Of a stretch of DNA of 64,000 nt, positions 53,832 to 62,180 are shown piece after piece; the first letter of the stretch is position 1, and each line of letters starts with the position of its first letter. The position numbers and the translations under genes were made by a program. A model generated the notes under the pieces. That model ran no database searches and was not told where the DNA came from. It saw only the letters and a list, made by a program, of their open reading frames with translations. The DNA comes from Massilia aurea (GTDB lineage: Bacteria; Pseudomonadota; Gammaproteobacteria; Burkholderiales; Burkholderiaceae_D): positions 372,001 to 436,000 of the forward strand of contig NZ_JANUGZ010000005.1 of NCBI RefSeq assembly GCF_024753205.1. Direction: 5' to 3'.

Positions 53832-54832
53832 CGGCGCCCCTTCTTGAGGCGAGCTGCCGCAGCATTCTGCCGGACGGCAGCATGCTCACCATCACCGCGA
53901 CGCGCCGCCCGCGCGCGGGCCGCGCCGACGTCAAGTGCAGCGTGCCCGGCGTACCGGCGCAGGCTGAGCGGATGCAGCAGGTGGTGCGCCTGGCGCGCCA
54001 TACCGAGCCGCGTTATGACAGCCGCGACCAGGTGGTGCTCAGTGCCGACCGCGCATTCGATCCGGCCACCCGCGACTGGGAACTGGCCGCCGTGCTGGCC
54101 GACCGCATCGTGCGCGGCGTGTTTCAAGCGGTGCGACCCGTGGTGGCCAATGGCTGGTCCGACGACTGGCATCTGGGGCGGATCGACGGCCGCGCGCTCG
54201 TCAATGTGCCCGACGGCGTGCTGGCCGGTGGTCCGGACGCCTTGCCGCACCTGGGCGCGTTGACGGGTCAGCCGAATCCGGGCGCAGCCACGGCCAGCGC
54301 GCGCGCCTGGTTCCCGCTGCACAGCGGCGGCGACCACGATGATCTCGGCTGGGTCGACGTGAGCGTGCGGCCGCTGGCCGGTGCGCTTGACGCCGACGAC
54401 GATGCCATCAGCGTGCCCGACCTGGACGCGCTGCGCCAGGGCCAGGTGCGGGCCGTGCTGGCCGGCTCGCGGCATTTTGACGGGCGTGGCCAGGGTCAGT
54501 GGAAAACGACAGTGCGCTTTGGCGAGACGGGCTTTTCGGGCGACTCGTATGGTCTGGCGCTGGTGATGGCTGACCGTATTGCGCGTGGCCGCGAATTCAT
54601 GGCGCGGGGCCGGGTAATCGCCACCGGCACGTCGAGCGCCTGGCATGCGGGCAAGGTCGAGACCGTAGATGCGCTGGCGCCGAAGTGCGCGCTGATCCTG
54701 CGCGAAGCGGGGCCGGGCGACCGCATCCTGCTTCCCAAGGCATGGGAAGGCGCGCTGCCGCAGGGCATGCGCGAAGCGCTGCGCGCGCGCGGCGCGAGCC
54801 TCGCGTGTGTCGAGCGCATCGGCATCATTTGA
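53828..54832 (+). CDS. Protein with duplicated Lon-protease-like fold (Ser-Lys dyad)
   Basis: 334 residues. The C-terminal half (about 220-334) has the architecture of the Lon S16 domain: SGDSYGLALVMADRIARG with Ser240, RVIATGTSSAWHAGKVETV, Lys286 in VDALAPKCALI, and DRILLPKAWEGAL. The 46-residue Ser-Lys spacing is close to the 43 in E. coli Lon. The N-terminal half is related: WELAAVLADRIVRG (from about residue 84) and VVANGWSDDWHLGRID parallel the second, so it looks like an internal duplication that lost its dyad. No ATPase domain is fused. Confidence 0.65.
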   Translation: MTAPLLEASCRSILPDGSMLTITATRRPRAGRADVKCSVPGVPAQAERMQQVVRLARHTEPRYDSRDQVVLSADRAFDPATRDWELAAVLADRIVRGVFQAVRPVVANGWSDDWHLGRIDGRALVNVPDGVLAGGPDALPHLGALTGQPNPGAATASARAWFPLHSGGDHDDLGWVDVSVRPLAGALDADDDAISVPDLDALRQGQVRAVLAGSRHFDGRGQGQWKTTVRFGETGFSGDSYGLALVMADRIARGREFMARGRVIATGTSSAWHAGKVETVDALAPKCALILREAGPGDRILLPKAWEGALPQGMREALRARGASLACVERIGII

Positions 54833-54957
54833 GATTACGGATTTTGAAGCCACGGGCGTGCGCGAGCGCACCGCGGCCGCAGACAGTGCGCTGCTAGAAT
54901 CGGTGGCTTGGACGGCAGGTTGGCAAGCAGAAGGCAAGAGAGAAAACGGAGTCAGCT

Positions 54958-57012
54958 ATGTTGCACATGTTCGGAGTAAACGGCGCCAGCTGCCCGCGGT
55001 GCGAGCGCAAGAATGGGGTCGATGCACGCTACTGTGCGGGCTGCGGCGTGATCCTGGGGGCGCCGCGCAGCAAGCCGGTGCTGGTCGAGAACCGCTGGGT
55101 GCCGGCGCCCGATGAACTGGCCGTGTTCTTTGGCCTGCGCGAATTGTCCGGGCTGTTCGTCAAGACGCTGCGCGTGCCCGCCACGGCGCGCGGCTTCATC
55201 CTGCAGGGCGACAAGGCGACCGAAGTGCCGCAGGGCGAATACGAACTCGAAGGCTTCTTCACGCGCCTGAACCATCTGCTGCGCGACCAGCACGCGGAAA
55301 TCCTCGTCACGCGCACGACGGCGTTGCCGGTGCCATTCGAGTTCGACGACATCCCCACCTGCGAGCAGCTTGCCATTTCGGTGCGCTTCACGGTCAGCAT
55401 CAAAATCGAGAACGTCCCGGCCTTTGCGCGCCACTTCATGACCACGCCCGGCACCATCGGCACGCCCGAGTTGCGCGAACTGCTGGCCCATCCGGTGCGC
55501 CAGCTGGCGCTGGAATTCATCGGCGCGCGTTCTATCCGCGAGATGGCGGCCGGCGGCGCGCTGCGCGAAGAACTCGACGAACGCCTGCAGGGCGGCCTCA
55601 AGCTCCTGCTGGCCGACTACGGCCTGGCGGTGACGAGCGTGCAGACGGTGGAGCTGCGCCACGACAAATACGACGCCAACCGCGCGCGCGTGGGCAGCAT
55701 GTGGCTGGCGGCCGACGAGCAGCACGTGCAACTGGCGCACAAGCGCCACCTGGACGAGCTGTACACGGCCGAAGAATGGCAGGGCATCAAGCGCAGTGAA
55801 GAAGAAGCGCGCCTGCGCATCCGGCGCGCCGAGCTGCGCCAGGACGACGCCATCGCGCGCGCCGAGATGTCGCTGCAGGGCGCCGACCGCGCACACGGCG
55901 TGCGTGCACGCCAGATCGAACTGTATGGCCGCATCCTCGAAGCCACCTCGCGCGAGCAGGCAATGGCGCAGGGCGCTGGCCAGGTGCTGGCCGAGCTGCA
56001 GCACGAGGCCGCGCAAAAAGGGGCGCAGCGCGCGGACGAAGCGGCGCAGTGGCAGCACCTGCGCGCGCTGGCCGGCGTGCACATGCGCGCCGAAGTCGCC
56101 AGCGCCCAGCAGGAAGCGCAGCATGCGCGCCAGTCGGCGCAGCAGCGGTTCTCGCAGCAGTTGCTGCAGCAGCAGATCCGCCACAAGATCGATCAGGCGC
56201 GCCTGATCGAGGACGCGACGCGCCAGCGTGACGAACTGATTCGCCTGCGCGAGAGCGAAGCCGAAGCGGCGCGGCGCATGCGCGATATCGACGAAGCCGA
56301 GTACCAGGCGCGCTACCAGGCCCTGAAGCTGGCCAACGATGCGCGCCTGCGCGAGGCCGGCCGCACGCAGGAATGGGAAGACGAACAGGCGCGTCAGCGC
56401 ATCGAGGGCGCACGGCGCGGCGCCGGCAAGCTCGATGCCGAAGCCCAGCAGGACAAACTGCAGCGCACGATCGAACTCGAAGCGTTGCAGGCGCGCTCGC
56501 TGCAGGACGTGGCGCTGCATGCTGACGAACGCCGCGCCGGCCTGGGCGAGGCGGCGCGCGCCGGCGAGCGGGCGCATGAGATCGCCCTCGCACGGCTGGC
56601 GATGGAACGCGCCGCGGCGCTGGGCGCGATGGACGACACGGCCAAGCTGGCCCTGGCCGATGCCGCCAATGCCGTCGTGCTGGCCGATTACCTCAAAACA
56701 CGCGTGCATGCCGACATGGATGCTGACCAGTTGACGGCGCTGGCCGGCGTGGCTGGCGCCGGCAAGGTCGACATGGGCGAGGCGGCGCGCGCGGCGGCGC
56801 AGCTGGTGCGCGACGAACAGGCGCGCCGTGAACACGAAGTGGACAAGGACCGGCGCCATCAGCTCGACCTCTTGCGACTGCAGAACGACGTGAACAAGGC
56901 GGCCTTGCATGCACAAGCCGGTGTGGCGGGTTCGCGCCAGTGCGTGCATGGCCACGCCCTGCAACGCGACGATCGCGTGTGCGCCGCCTGCGGCGGGGCG
57001 CCGTCTGCCTGA
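54958..57012 (+). CDS. Zinc-ribbon, SPFH and coiled-coil protein
   Basis: 684 residues. A zinc ribbon (Cys12, Cys15, Cys26, Cys29), then an SPFH-like domain (about 40-230), then a very long Glu/Ala/Arg/Gln-rich coiled coil (about 235-640), and a terminal CVHGH/CAACG ribbon-like motif. Such proteins often assemble as membrane-attached rings or scaffolds. GGAG precedes the ATG at 54958. It is 7 nt before the kinase gene, so both are likely made from one message. Confidence 0.7.
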   Translation: MLHMFGVNGASCPRCERKNGVDARYCAGCGVILGAPRSKPVLVENRWVPAPDELAVFFGLRELSGLFVKTLRVPATARGFILQGDKATEVPQGEYELEGFFTRLNHLLRDQHAEILVTRTTALPVPFEFDDIPTCEQLAISVRFTVSIKIENVPAFARHFMTTPGTIGTPELRELLAHPVRQLALEFIGARSIREMAAGGALREELDERLQGGLKLLLADYGLAVTSVQTVELRHDKYDANRARVGSMWLAADEQHVQLAHKRHLDELYTAEEWQGIKRSEEEARLRIRRAELRQDDAIARAEMSLQGADRAHGVRARQIELYGRILEATSREQAMAQGAGQVLAELQHEAAQKGAQRADEAAQWQHLRALAGVHMRAEVASAQQEAQHARQSAQQRFSQQLLQQQIRHKIDQARLIEDATRQRDELIRLRESEAEAARRMRDIDEAEYQARYQALKLANDARLREAGRTQEWEDEQARQRIEGARRGAGKLDAEAQQDKLQRTIELEALQARSLQDVALHADERRAGLGEAARAGERAHEIALARLAMERAAALGAMDDTAKLALADAANAVVLADYLKTRVHADMDADQLTALAGVAGAGKVDMGEAARAAAQLVRDEQARREHEVDKDRRHQLDLLRLQNDVNKAALHAQAGVAGSRQCVHGHALQRDDRVCAACGGAPSA

Positions 57013-57019
57013 TCGATCA

Positions 57020-59296
57020 ATGCAAACAGCCATCGACAAGATCCGCGAACTGCGCGCACTGCACGACGACGGCCTGCTGAGCCGGCAAGAGTTCGAGCTG
57101 CGCAAGAACGCGATCCTCGACGCGTCCTACCAGCCGGGCGAGCGGCCCGCTGATCCGGATGCGCTCTACGACGCCGCTGCGCCTGCAGTTCGCCCCGGCA
57201 CCGAAATCGGCCTGATGACGGGCCAGGAAATCGGCCCGCAAAACCGGCGCTACCGGCTCGAACGCCTGATCGCGCATGGCGGCATGGGCCAGGTGTGGCA
57301 GGCGACCGACCTGGCTACGCACGCCGAATTGGGGCACAGCGCCCAGGTGGCGCTCAAGATCCTGCCCGCCCATGCGACGTCCGCTGCCAGTCACGCCAAG
57401 CTTCTGATCCAGGAAGCCACGCGCGCGCGGCGCCTGGCGCACGAACACATCGTCCGCGTCTACGAATGGGCGCAGGACCCGGCCACGTCGAGCTTTTTCC
57501 TGATCATGGAGTATCTCGAAGGCGAAGACCTCGACGCCGTGCTGGCACGCGAAGGCCGCCTGCCACTGGCGCGCGTGCTGGCCTTGCTCGATCCGGTCGC
57601 CGCTGCGCTGGACTATGCGTGGGACCGGCATCACCTGGTTCACCGTGACATCAAGCCGGGCAATGTATTCGTCACGACCAAGGGCGACGTCAAGCTGCTC
57701 GACTTCGGCATCGCGGCGCGCGCGCGGGCCAGCGGCCCGGCGTCGAAGCTCGATGCCCCGGCCACCTCCGGCACGGCCGGCTACCGCGCGCCGGAAGCCG
57801 TGATCGAAGGCCGTACACCGGAGCCCACGCTGGACGTGTATGCGGTTTCCGTCATGATCCACCAGCTGCTCACGGGCGTGCTGCCAGGCGAACCGGGCGG
57901 CACGGTGCCCGAAACGCTGGGCGCGCGCCAGTGGGAGGTGCTGCGCGGTGGTTTCGGGCGCGACCCGGCGGCGCGCCCGGCCAGCGTGCACGCGCTGCTC
58001 GCAGCGATCCGCGCGGCGGCCGGGCCGTCTGCCGTCGAACAGGCGGCGCAGGACGCCCGCGAGCGCGTCGAGCAGGAACGCGTGGCGCGCGAACTGGCCG
58101 CGCGGCGCGCAATCGAGGCCGAGGCGGCCGCTGTCATCAAGGCGCAACAGGACGAGCAGCGCCGCGTGCAGCTGCGCGAACAGCAGCGGCGCGAACGGCT
58201 CGAAGCCGAACAGGCGCGCCTGGCGCGCAAGGAATCGCTGCGCCAGCAACTGCTGGCCCGGCGCGACGAAGAAGTCGCCAAGACCCAGGCGGCCAAGGAA
58301 GAAGCGGCGCGCAAGGCCGCGCAACTCAAAGCTGCGGCAGCCTATCTGGCGCAGCAGAAAAAGGCGCGCGAGGACGCCGCAGCGGGCGCTGTGGGCGAGC
58401 CTGTCAGCCAGGAACGGGCGCCCGACGCAGTGGCCGCCGTGGCGCTGGCAGATGTCCCGACGGCGGCGGCGCCGGTCGCCGACACCGGCATCCTGCGCGA
58501 CGCCTTCATCGACGGCAGTGGCAGTGGCCCGGCGATGGTGCTGATCCAGACGGGGCGCTTCCAGATGGGTTCTCCCGAGCACGAGCGCCGCATCGCGATG
58601 GCGGCCGGTTCGCAAAAGAATTGGATCGCGCGTGAAACGCCGCAGCACTGGGTCGGCATCGAGCGCCCGTTTGCGATGGGCCGCTATCCGGTGACGGTGG
58701 GCGAGTGGCGCGCCTTCGCGCAGGCAAGCAGCTGGCAGCCGGCCGGCGAGGTCGACTGGGCCGCGCCGGGCTTTCCGCAAACCGACGATCATCCGGTGGT
58801 CGGCGTGACGTGGTTCGACGCGCTGCAATACGTCGCGTGGCTGAGCGCAGCGACCGGCAAGCGCTATCGCCTGCCAAGCGAAGCCGAATGGGAATACGCG
58901 TGCCGCGCCGGCACCAAAACCGCATTCAACACGGGCGACACGATCGCCACGACGCAAGCCAATTTCGACGGCACGTTCACCTACAACGGGGGGCCGCGCG
59001 GCGAGTTCCGGCACGGCACCACGAAGGTCGATACCTTCGCACCGAACGCCTGGGGCCTGCACGACATGCACGGCAATGTCTGGGAATGGGTGCAGGACGT
59101 CGTGCACGAGAACTACGACGGCGCGCCGGACGACGGCAGCGCCTGGGAAACGGGCGGCGACCAGGTGCGCCGCATCCTGCGCGGCGGCTCGTGGCTGTAC
59201 AACCCGCGCTATCTGCGCTCGGCGCTGCGCAACGGTTTCTCGGCCGTGCTGTCCAACGATATCGTCGGCCTGCGCGTGGTGCGCGAACTGATGTAG
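57020..59296 (+). CDS. SHOCT - Ser/Thr kinase - coiled coil - FGE-sulfatase domain protein
   Basis: 758 residues. The first about 35 residues are a SHOCT-like motif (IDKIRELRALHDDGLLSRQ). A Hanks-type kinase domain follows with GGMGQVWQA, Lys113, HRDIKPGN (Asp210), DFG (Asp228) and GTAGYRAPE. A Glu/Arg-rich coiled coil (about 355-460) links it to an FGE-sulfatase domain (about 500-758; RFQMGSPEHE, YRLPSEAEWEYACRAG, GNVWEWVQDV, RILRGGSW). The layout recalls PpkA-like kinases of type VI secretion loci, but no secretion genes are present. There is no transmembrane helix. Confidence 0.85.
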   Translation: MQTAIDKIRELRALHDDGLLSRQEFELRKNAILDASYQPGERPADPDALYDAAAPAVRPGTEIGLMTGQEIGPQNRRYRLERLIAHGGMGQVWQATDLATHAELGHSAQVALKILPAHATSAASHAKLLIQEATRARRLAHEHIVRVYEWAQDPATSSFFLIMEYLEGEDLDAVLAREGRLPLARVLALLDPVAAALDYAWDRHHLVHRDIKPGNVFVTTKGDVKLLDFGIAARARASGPASKLDAPATSGTAGYRAPEAVIEGRTPEPTLDVYAVSVMIHQLLTGVLPGEPGGTVPETLGARQWEVLRGGFGRDPAARPASVHALLAAIRAAAGPSAVEQAAQDARERVEQERVARELAARRAIEAEAAAVIKAQQDEQRRVQLREQQRRERLEAEQARLARKESLRQQLLARRDEEVAKTQAAKEEAARKAAQLKAAAAYLAQQKKAREDAAAGAVGEPVSQERAPDAVAAVALADVPTAAAPVADTGILRDAFIDGSGSGPAMVLIQTGRFQMGSPEHERRIAMAAGSQKNWIARETPQHWVGIERPFAMGRYPVTVGEWRAFAQASSWQPAGEVDWAAPGFPQTDDHPVVGVTWFDALQYVAWLSAATGKRYRLPSEAEWEYACRAGTKTAFNTGDTIATTQANFDGTFTYNGGPRGEFRHGTTKVDTFAPNAWGLHDMHGNVWEWVQDVVHENYDGAPDDGSAWETGGDQVRRILRGGSWLYNPRYLRSALRNGFSAVLSNDIVGLRVVRELM

Positions 59297-59366
59297 GCAA
59301 GACTGGAACGCGCCGGGCGATCCGGTGTACAGTGAGGCATTCCCTTTCTTGTTTACGACACCTGCC

Positions 59367-60257
59367 ATGGCCATCGCGCACCTGTTTCGATCCCACGATA
59401 AAGACCTGGGCGGCGGTTTCACCGTGCGCCGCATGTTGCCCGCTGCGGCCCGCCAATCCATCGGGCCGTTCCTGTTTTTCGACCACATGGGGCCGGTGGA
59501 AGCGCCGGCCGGCGCCCGCCACGATGTGCGGCCGCACCCGCATATCGGGCTGGCCACGGTGACGTACCTGTTCGAGGGCGCGATCATGCACCGCGACAGC
59601 CTGGGCACCGAGCAGCGCATCGAGCCGGGCGCCGTCAACTGGATGACAGCCGGCAGCGGCATCGTGCATTCCGAGCGTACGCCTGAAGATCTGCTCGAAC
59701 GCACGCGCCGCACGCACGGCCTGCAACTGTGGGCGGCGCTGCCGCGCGAGCACGAAGAAACGCCCGCTGCGTTCAGCCACACACCGGCCGACCGGATTCC
59801 CGAGATCGCATTGCCGGGCGCCACGGTGCGGCTGCTGGTGGGCAGCGCATTCGGCCAGACGTCGCCGGTGCCGACCTTCAGCCAGACGCTGTACCTCGAC
59901 GTGCAACTGGCGCCCGGCGCGGCCATCGAACTGGATGACTTGCCCGATGAAACCGCGCTGTACGCGCCGTTCGGCACGATCGAGATCGACGGCGAGCCCG
60001 TCGCCGCCAACACGATGGCGATGCTCGAGCCGGGGGCGGCGGTGCGAGTGAGCGCCGCTGCCGGCGCACGCTTTGTTGTGATCGGCGGGGCGCCGCTCGA
60101 CGGCAAGCGCTTCATTTTCTGGAACTTCGTCTCGAGCAGCCGCGAGCGCATCGAACAGGCGGCGCGCGACTGGGAAAACGATCGCTTCGTGCCGTTGGCG
60201 GGCGACAATGAACGCATCCCGCTGCCGCAGTGGCCGCCAACCTGGCGCCGCGACTGA
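59367..60257 (+). CDS. Pirin family protein, copy B
   Basis: 296 residues; cupin metal site in RPHPHIGLATVTYLFEG (His-x-His) and IVHSERTPED, with GLQLWAALP and the C-terminal cupin domain FWNFVSSSRERIEQAARDW. It differs from the pirin at 35.7 kb. 70 bp after the kinase gene on the same strand; link to the module is positional only. Confidence 0.9.
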   Translation: MAIAHLFRSHDKDLGGGFTVRRMLPAAARQSIGPFLFFDHMGPVEAPAGARHDVRPHPHIGLATVTYLFEGAIMHRDSLGTEQRIEPGAVNWMTAGSGIVHSERTPEDLLERTRRTHGLQLWAALPREHEETPAAFSHTPADRIPEIALPGATVRLLVGSAFGQTSPVPTFSQTLYLDVQLAPGAAIELDDLPDETALYAPFGTIEIDGEPVAANTMAMLEPGAAVRVSAAAGARFVVIGGAPLDGKRFIFWNFVSSSRERIEQAARDWENDRFVPLAGDNERIPLPQWPPTWRRD

Positions 60258-60347
60258 CCTTGCCGCGCGGCTAACGCGCGCCCGGTCAGTGCGGGCGGGC
60301 GTAATCTGGCATCACTCTGTGCGTGTCAATACGAGGGAGGTGATGCC

Positions 60348-60458
60348 ATGAAAATTCCTGACCACCTGCGTGCGCCGGCGATCGTGTTCGCCCTGCAGGC
60401 CGTGCTGCTGGCCGGTGCGGCGCTGGTTTTTCTGGTGCTGGTGCCGTCGTACGGCTGA
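60348..60458 (+). CDS. 36-residue single-pass membrane peptide
   Basis: A short protein (first residues MKIPDHLRAP, then a hydrophobic run of about 20 residues, last residues VPSYG) preceded by a near-perfect GAGGGAGG ribosome-binding site. Located between the pirin and FHA genes, with stop (60456-60458) immediately adjoining the end of the convergent FHA gene. The strong site and helix suggest a real small membrane protein; function unknown. Confidence 0.65.
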   Translation: MKIPDHLRAPAIVFALQAVLLAGAALVFLVLVPSYG

Positions 60459-62042
60459 TCAGGCGCTGAGCGCGGCTGCAATCAGGCTGCGGCGATCGAC
60501 GCTGCGCCGGTCGGCGCGCGCCTCGGGATAGGCAGTGGGGACGAAGCGCGCCGCCATGCCGATGCCGGGTTGTTGCACCCGGTCGAGCGTGCCACTGATC
60601 GCCAGCGGCGCGTCGCGGCCGTTCGCCCGGTCACGTTGCCAAAAGCCGCCATTACGGTGGAACAGCAGCGGCAGGGCGGCGGCGCGCGGCAGCGCCATCG
60701 GCTGGGCGCCAGCGCCGTTGAGTGCTGCCTGACCGGCCGGCGGCACCGCATCCGGCGCCATCAGATAAAAGCATTCGGCGCGTGCGCCCGCATCGAGCCG
60801 GTGCAGCACGACCGCATGCGCCAGCAGCGCCGTCACTTCGAGCGTGACGATGCCCTTGATGCTGGCCGTCATTTCGATGCGCATGCCCAGGCGCAGCTGC
60901 ACTGGCATGTGCTTGCCGGGCCAGACGCCGTCGAGCAGCAAACCATAGCGCGACACGTCTTCGATCTCGAACCCGGCGCGGCTGCGGCGGATGATGGCGT
61001 GGCGGCCGGACAGCCGGCGCGTCAGGCCACCGATGTCCATGCCGGTTTCGCGATGGTGGGCCAGCAGCACGTCGGCGTCGGGCGCATCGAGCTCGAAGCG
61101 GCCGAGCATGAATTCGTCGAGCGCGAACAGGCGCACGTGGCGCTGCGTGGCCGAATCGGCTTCGGCGTGCACGAGGCACGCGCTGTCGGTCAGGCATGGG
61201 TGCGCGGCAGGCTGGGCCGGCAGGTCGATTTCGATCAGGTCTTCGTCCCAGGCAATGGTGGTCATGCCCATGTCGATCTTGCCGGTGCCGTTGCCGCCGT
61301 CCAGGTTCAGGTGGGCAATGGACGCGTTGCGGGCCACGACGTCGATATCGATGCGGCCGCCGCCTGGCGCATTGACGCGGGCGATGCCGGCGTCGTCGGC
61401 CGTGACGCGCACGTTCTTGTGCGTGGCGAGGAAGGTCTGGTGGATTTCACCCAGACTGGCATCCTGGCGCGGCACGAGAATCACGGGCGAGCAGGTCCAG
61501 GTGCGACTGGCGTCGGGCGCATGGGCGTGGCGGCTGTGCAGTTCGATCTCGATGCGGTACTGGCCGTGTTCGAGGCCGCGCGACGAAAATTCGAGAAACA
61601 GCGGCCGCCAGTCGCCGCGCGAGGTGCGCTGGAAGCAATAGCTTTCGCCGCCGTGCAGGCGCAGCGCCGAATGGACGAGCATGCGCACGTCGGGCGCGCA
61701 ATCCATAGGCATCCCACGCAGCTCGAGACGCAGGGCCTGGCGGCCGCCTGCCGCGCGCGGATCGAACCCGCTGATGTGCAGTTGCGGGCGCTGCAGGCTG
61801 GTCGACTCAGGTGCCGGTGTCGGGACGACCGTGTCCCGGCGCGTGCGCACCGCGCTGATCGTATCGAAACTGGCTGGCAAGCCATCGACTACCGGGTTTG
61901 CCGACGGCGGCAACGGCGCGGCGTGTGCCTGATACGCACCGGCCGCCGCCTCAGGCTGGGCATGCCCGTGCGCGCACCGCACCTCGCCGGGGGTGACCCA
62001 GACGGTGCAGTGCGGATGCGCGGGATTGCGGCAGCGATTCAT
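60459..62042 (-). CDS. FHA domain protein
   Basis: 527 residues. The N-terminus (Cys4, Cys12, Cys23, with His25 and His27) is a zinc-ribbon-like module; a middle region has beta-rich sequence of unknown fold; the FHA domain (about 310-390) has LGRFELDAPDADVLLAHH, LTRRLSGRHAIIRR and VSRYGLLLDG, the phospho-threonine-binding signature. Its usual partner is a Ser/Thr kinase such as the one at 57.0 kb. Converges with that gene run, and divides the same locus as the PP2C gene. Confidence 0.8.
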   Translation of the reverse strand: MNRCRNPAHPHCTVWVTPGEVRCAHGHAQPEAAAGAYQAHAAPLPPSANPVVDGLPASFDTISAVRTRRDTVVPTPAPESTSLQRPQLHISGFDPRAAGGRQALRLELRGMPMDCAPDVRMLVHSALRLHGGESYCFQRTSRGDWRPLFLEFSSRGLEHGQYRIEIELHSRHAHAPDASRTWTCSPVILVPRQDASLGEIHQTFLATHKNVRVTADDAGIARVNAPGGGRIDIDVVARNASIAHLNLDGGNGTGKIDMGMTTIAWDEDLIEIDLPAQPAAHPCLTDSACLVHAEADSATQRHVRLFALDEFMLGRFELDAPDADVLLAHHRETGMDIGGLTRRLSGRHAIIRRSRAGFEIEDVSRYGLLLDGVWPGKHMPVQLRLGMRIEMTASIKGIVTLEVTALLAHAVVLHRLDAGARAECFYLMAPDAVPPAGQAALNGAGAQPMALPRAAALPLLFHRNGGFWQRDRANGRDAPLAISGTLDRVQQPGIGMAARFVPTAYPEARADRRSVDRRSLIAAALSA

Positions 62043-62180
62043 GTCAGATTGATCAGTTTAGAAAGTTCGAAAACGGTGTTGCAAGCTTACGCTGTTTTCA
62101 GCAGGCACGGCGCACCGAGCTCGTTGATTACCAACATTATTTTCCTAAAGCATCAAAATAATTTGCTATCTTTTCAACGT

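Noticed and set aside
57017..60217. Long open frame on the minus strand opposite the kinase and pirin genes
   Set aside because: No motifs, Arg/Ser/Ala-rich composition, and the plus-strand frames are unmistakable proteins.
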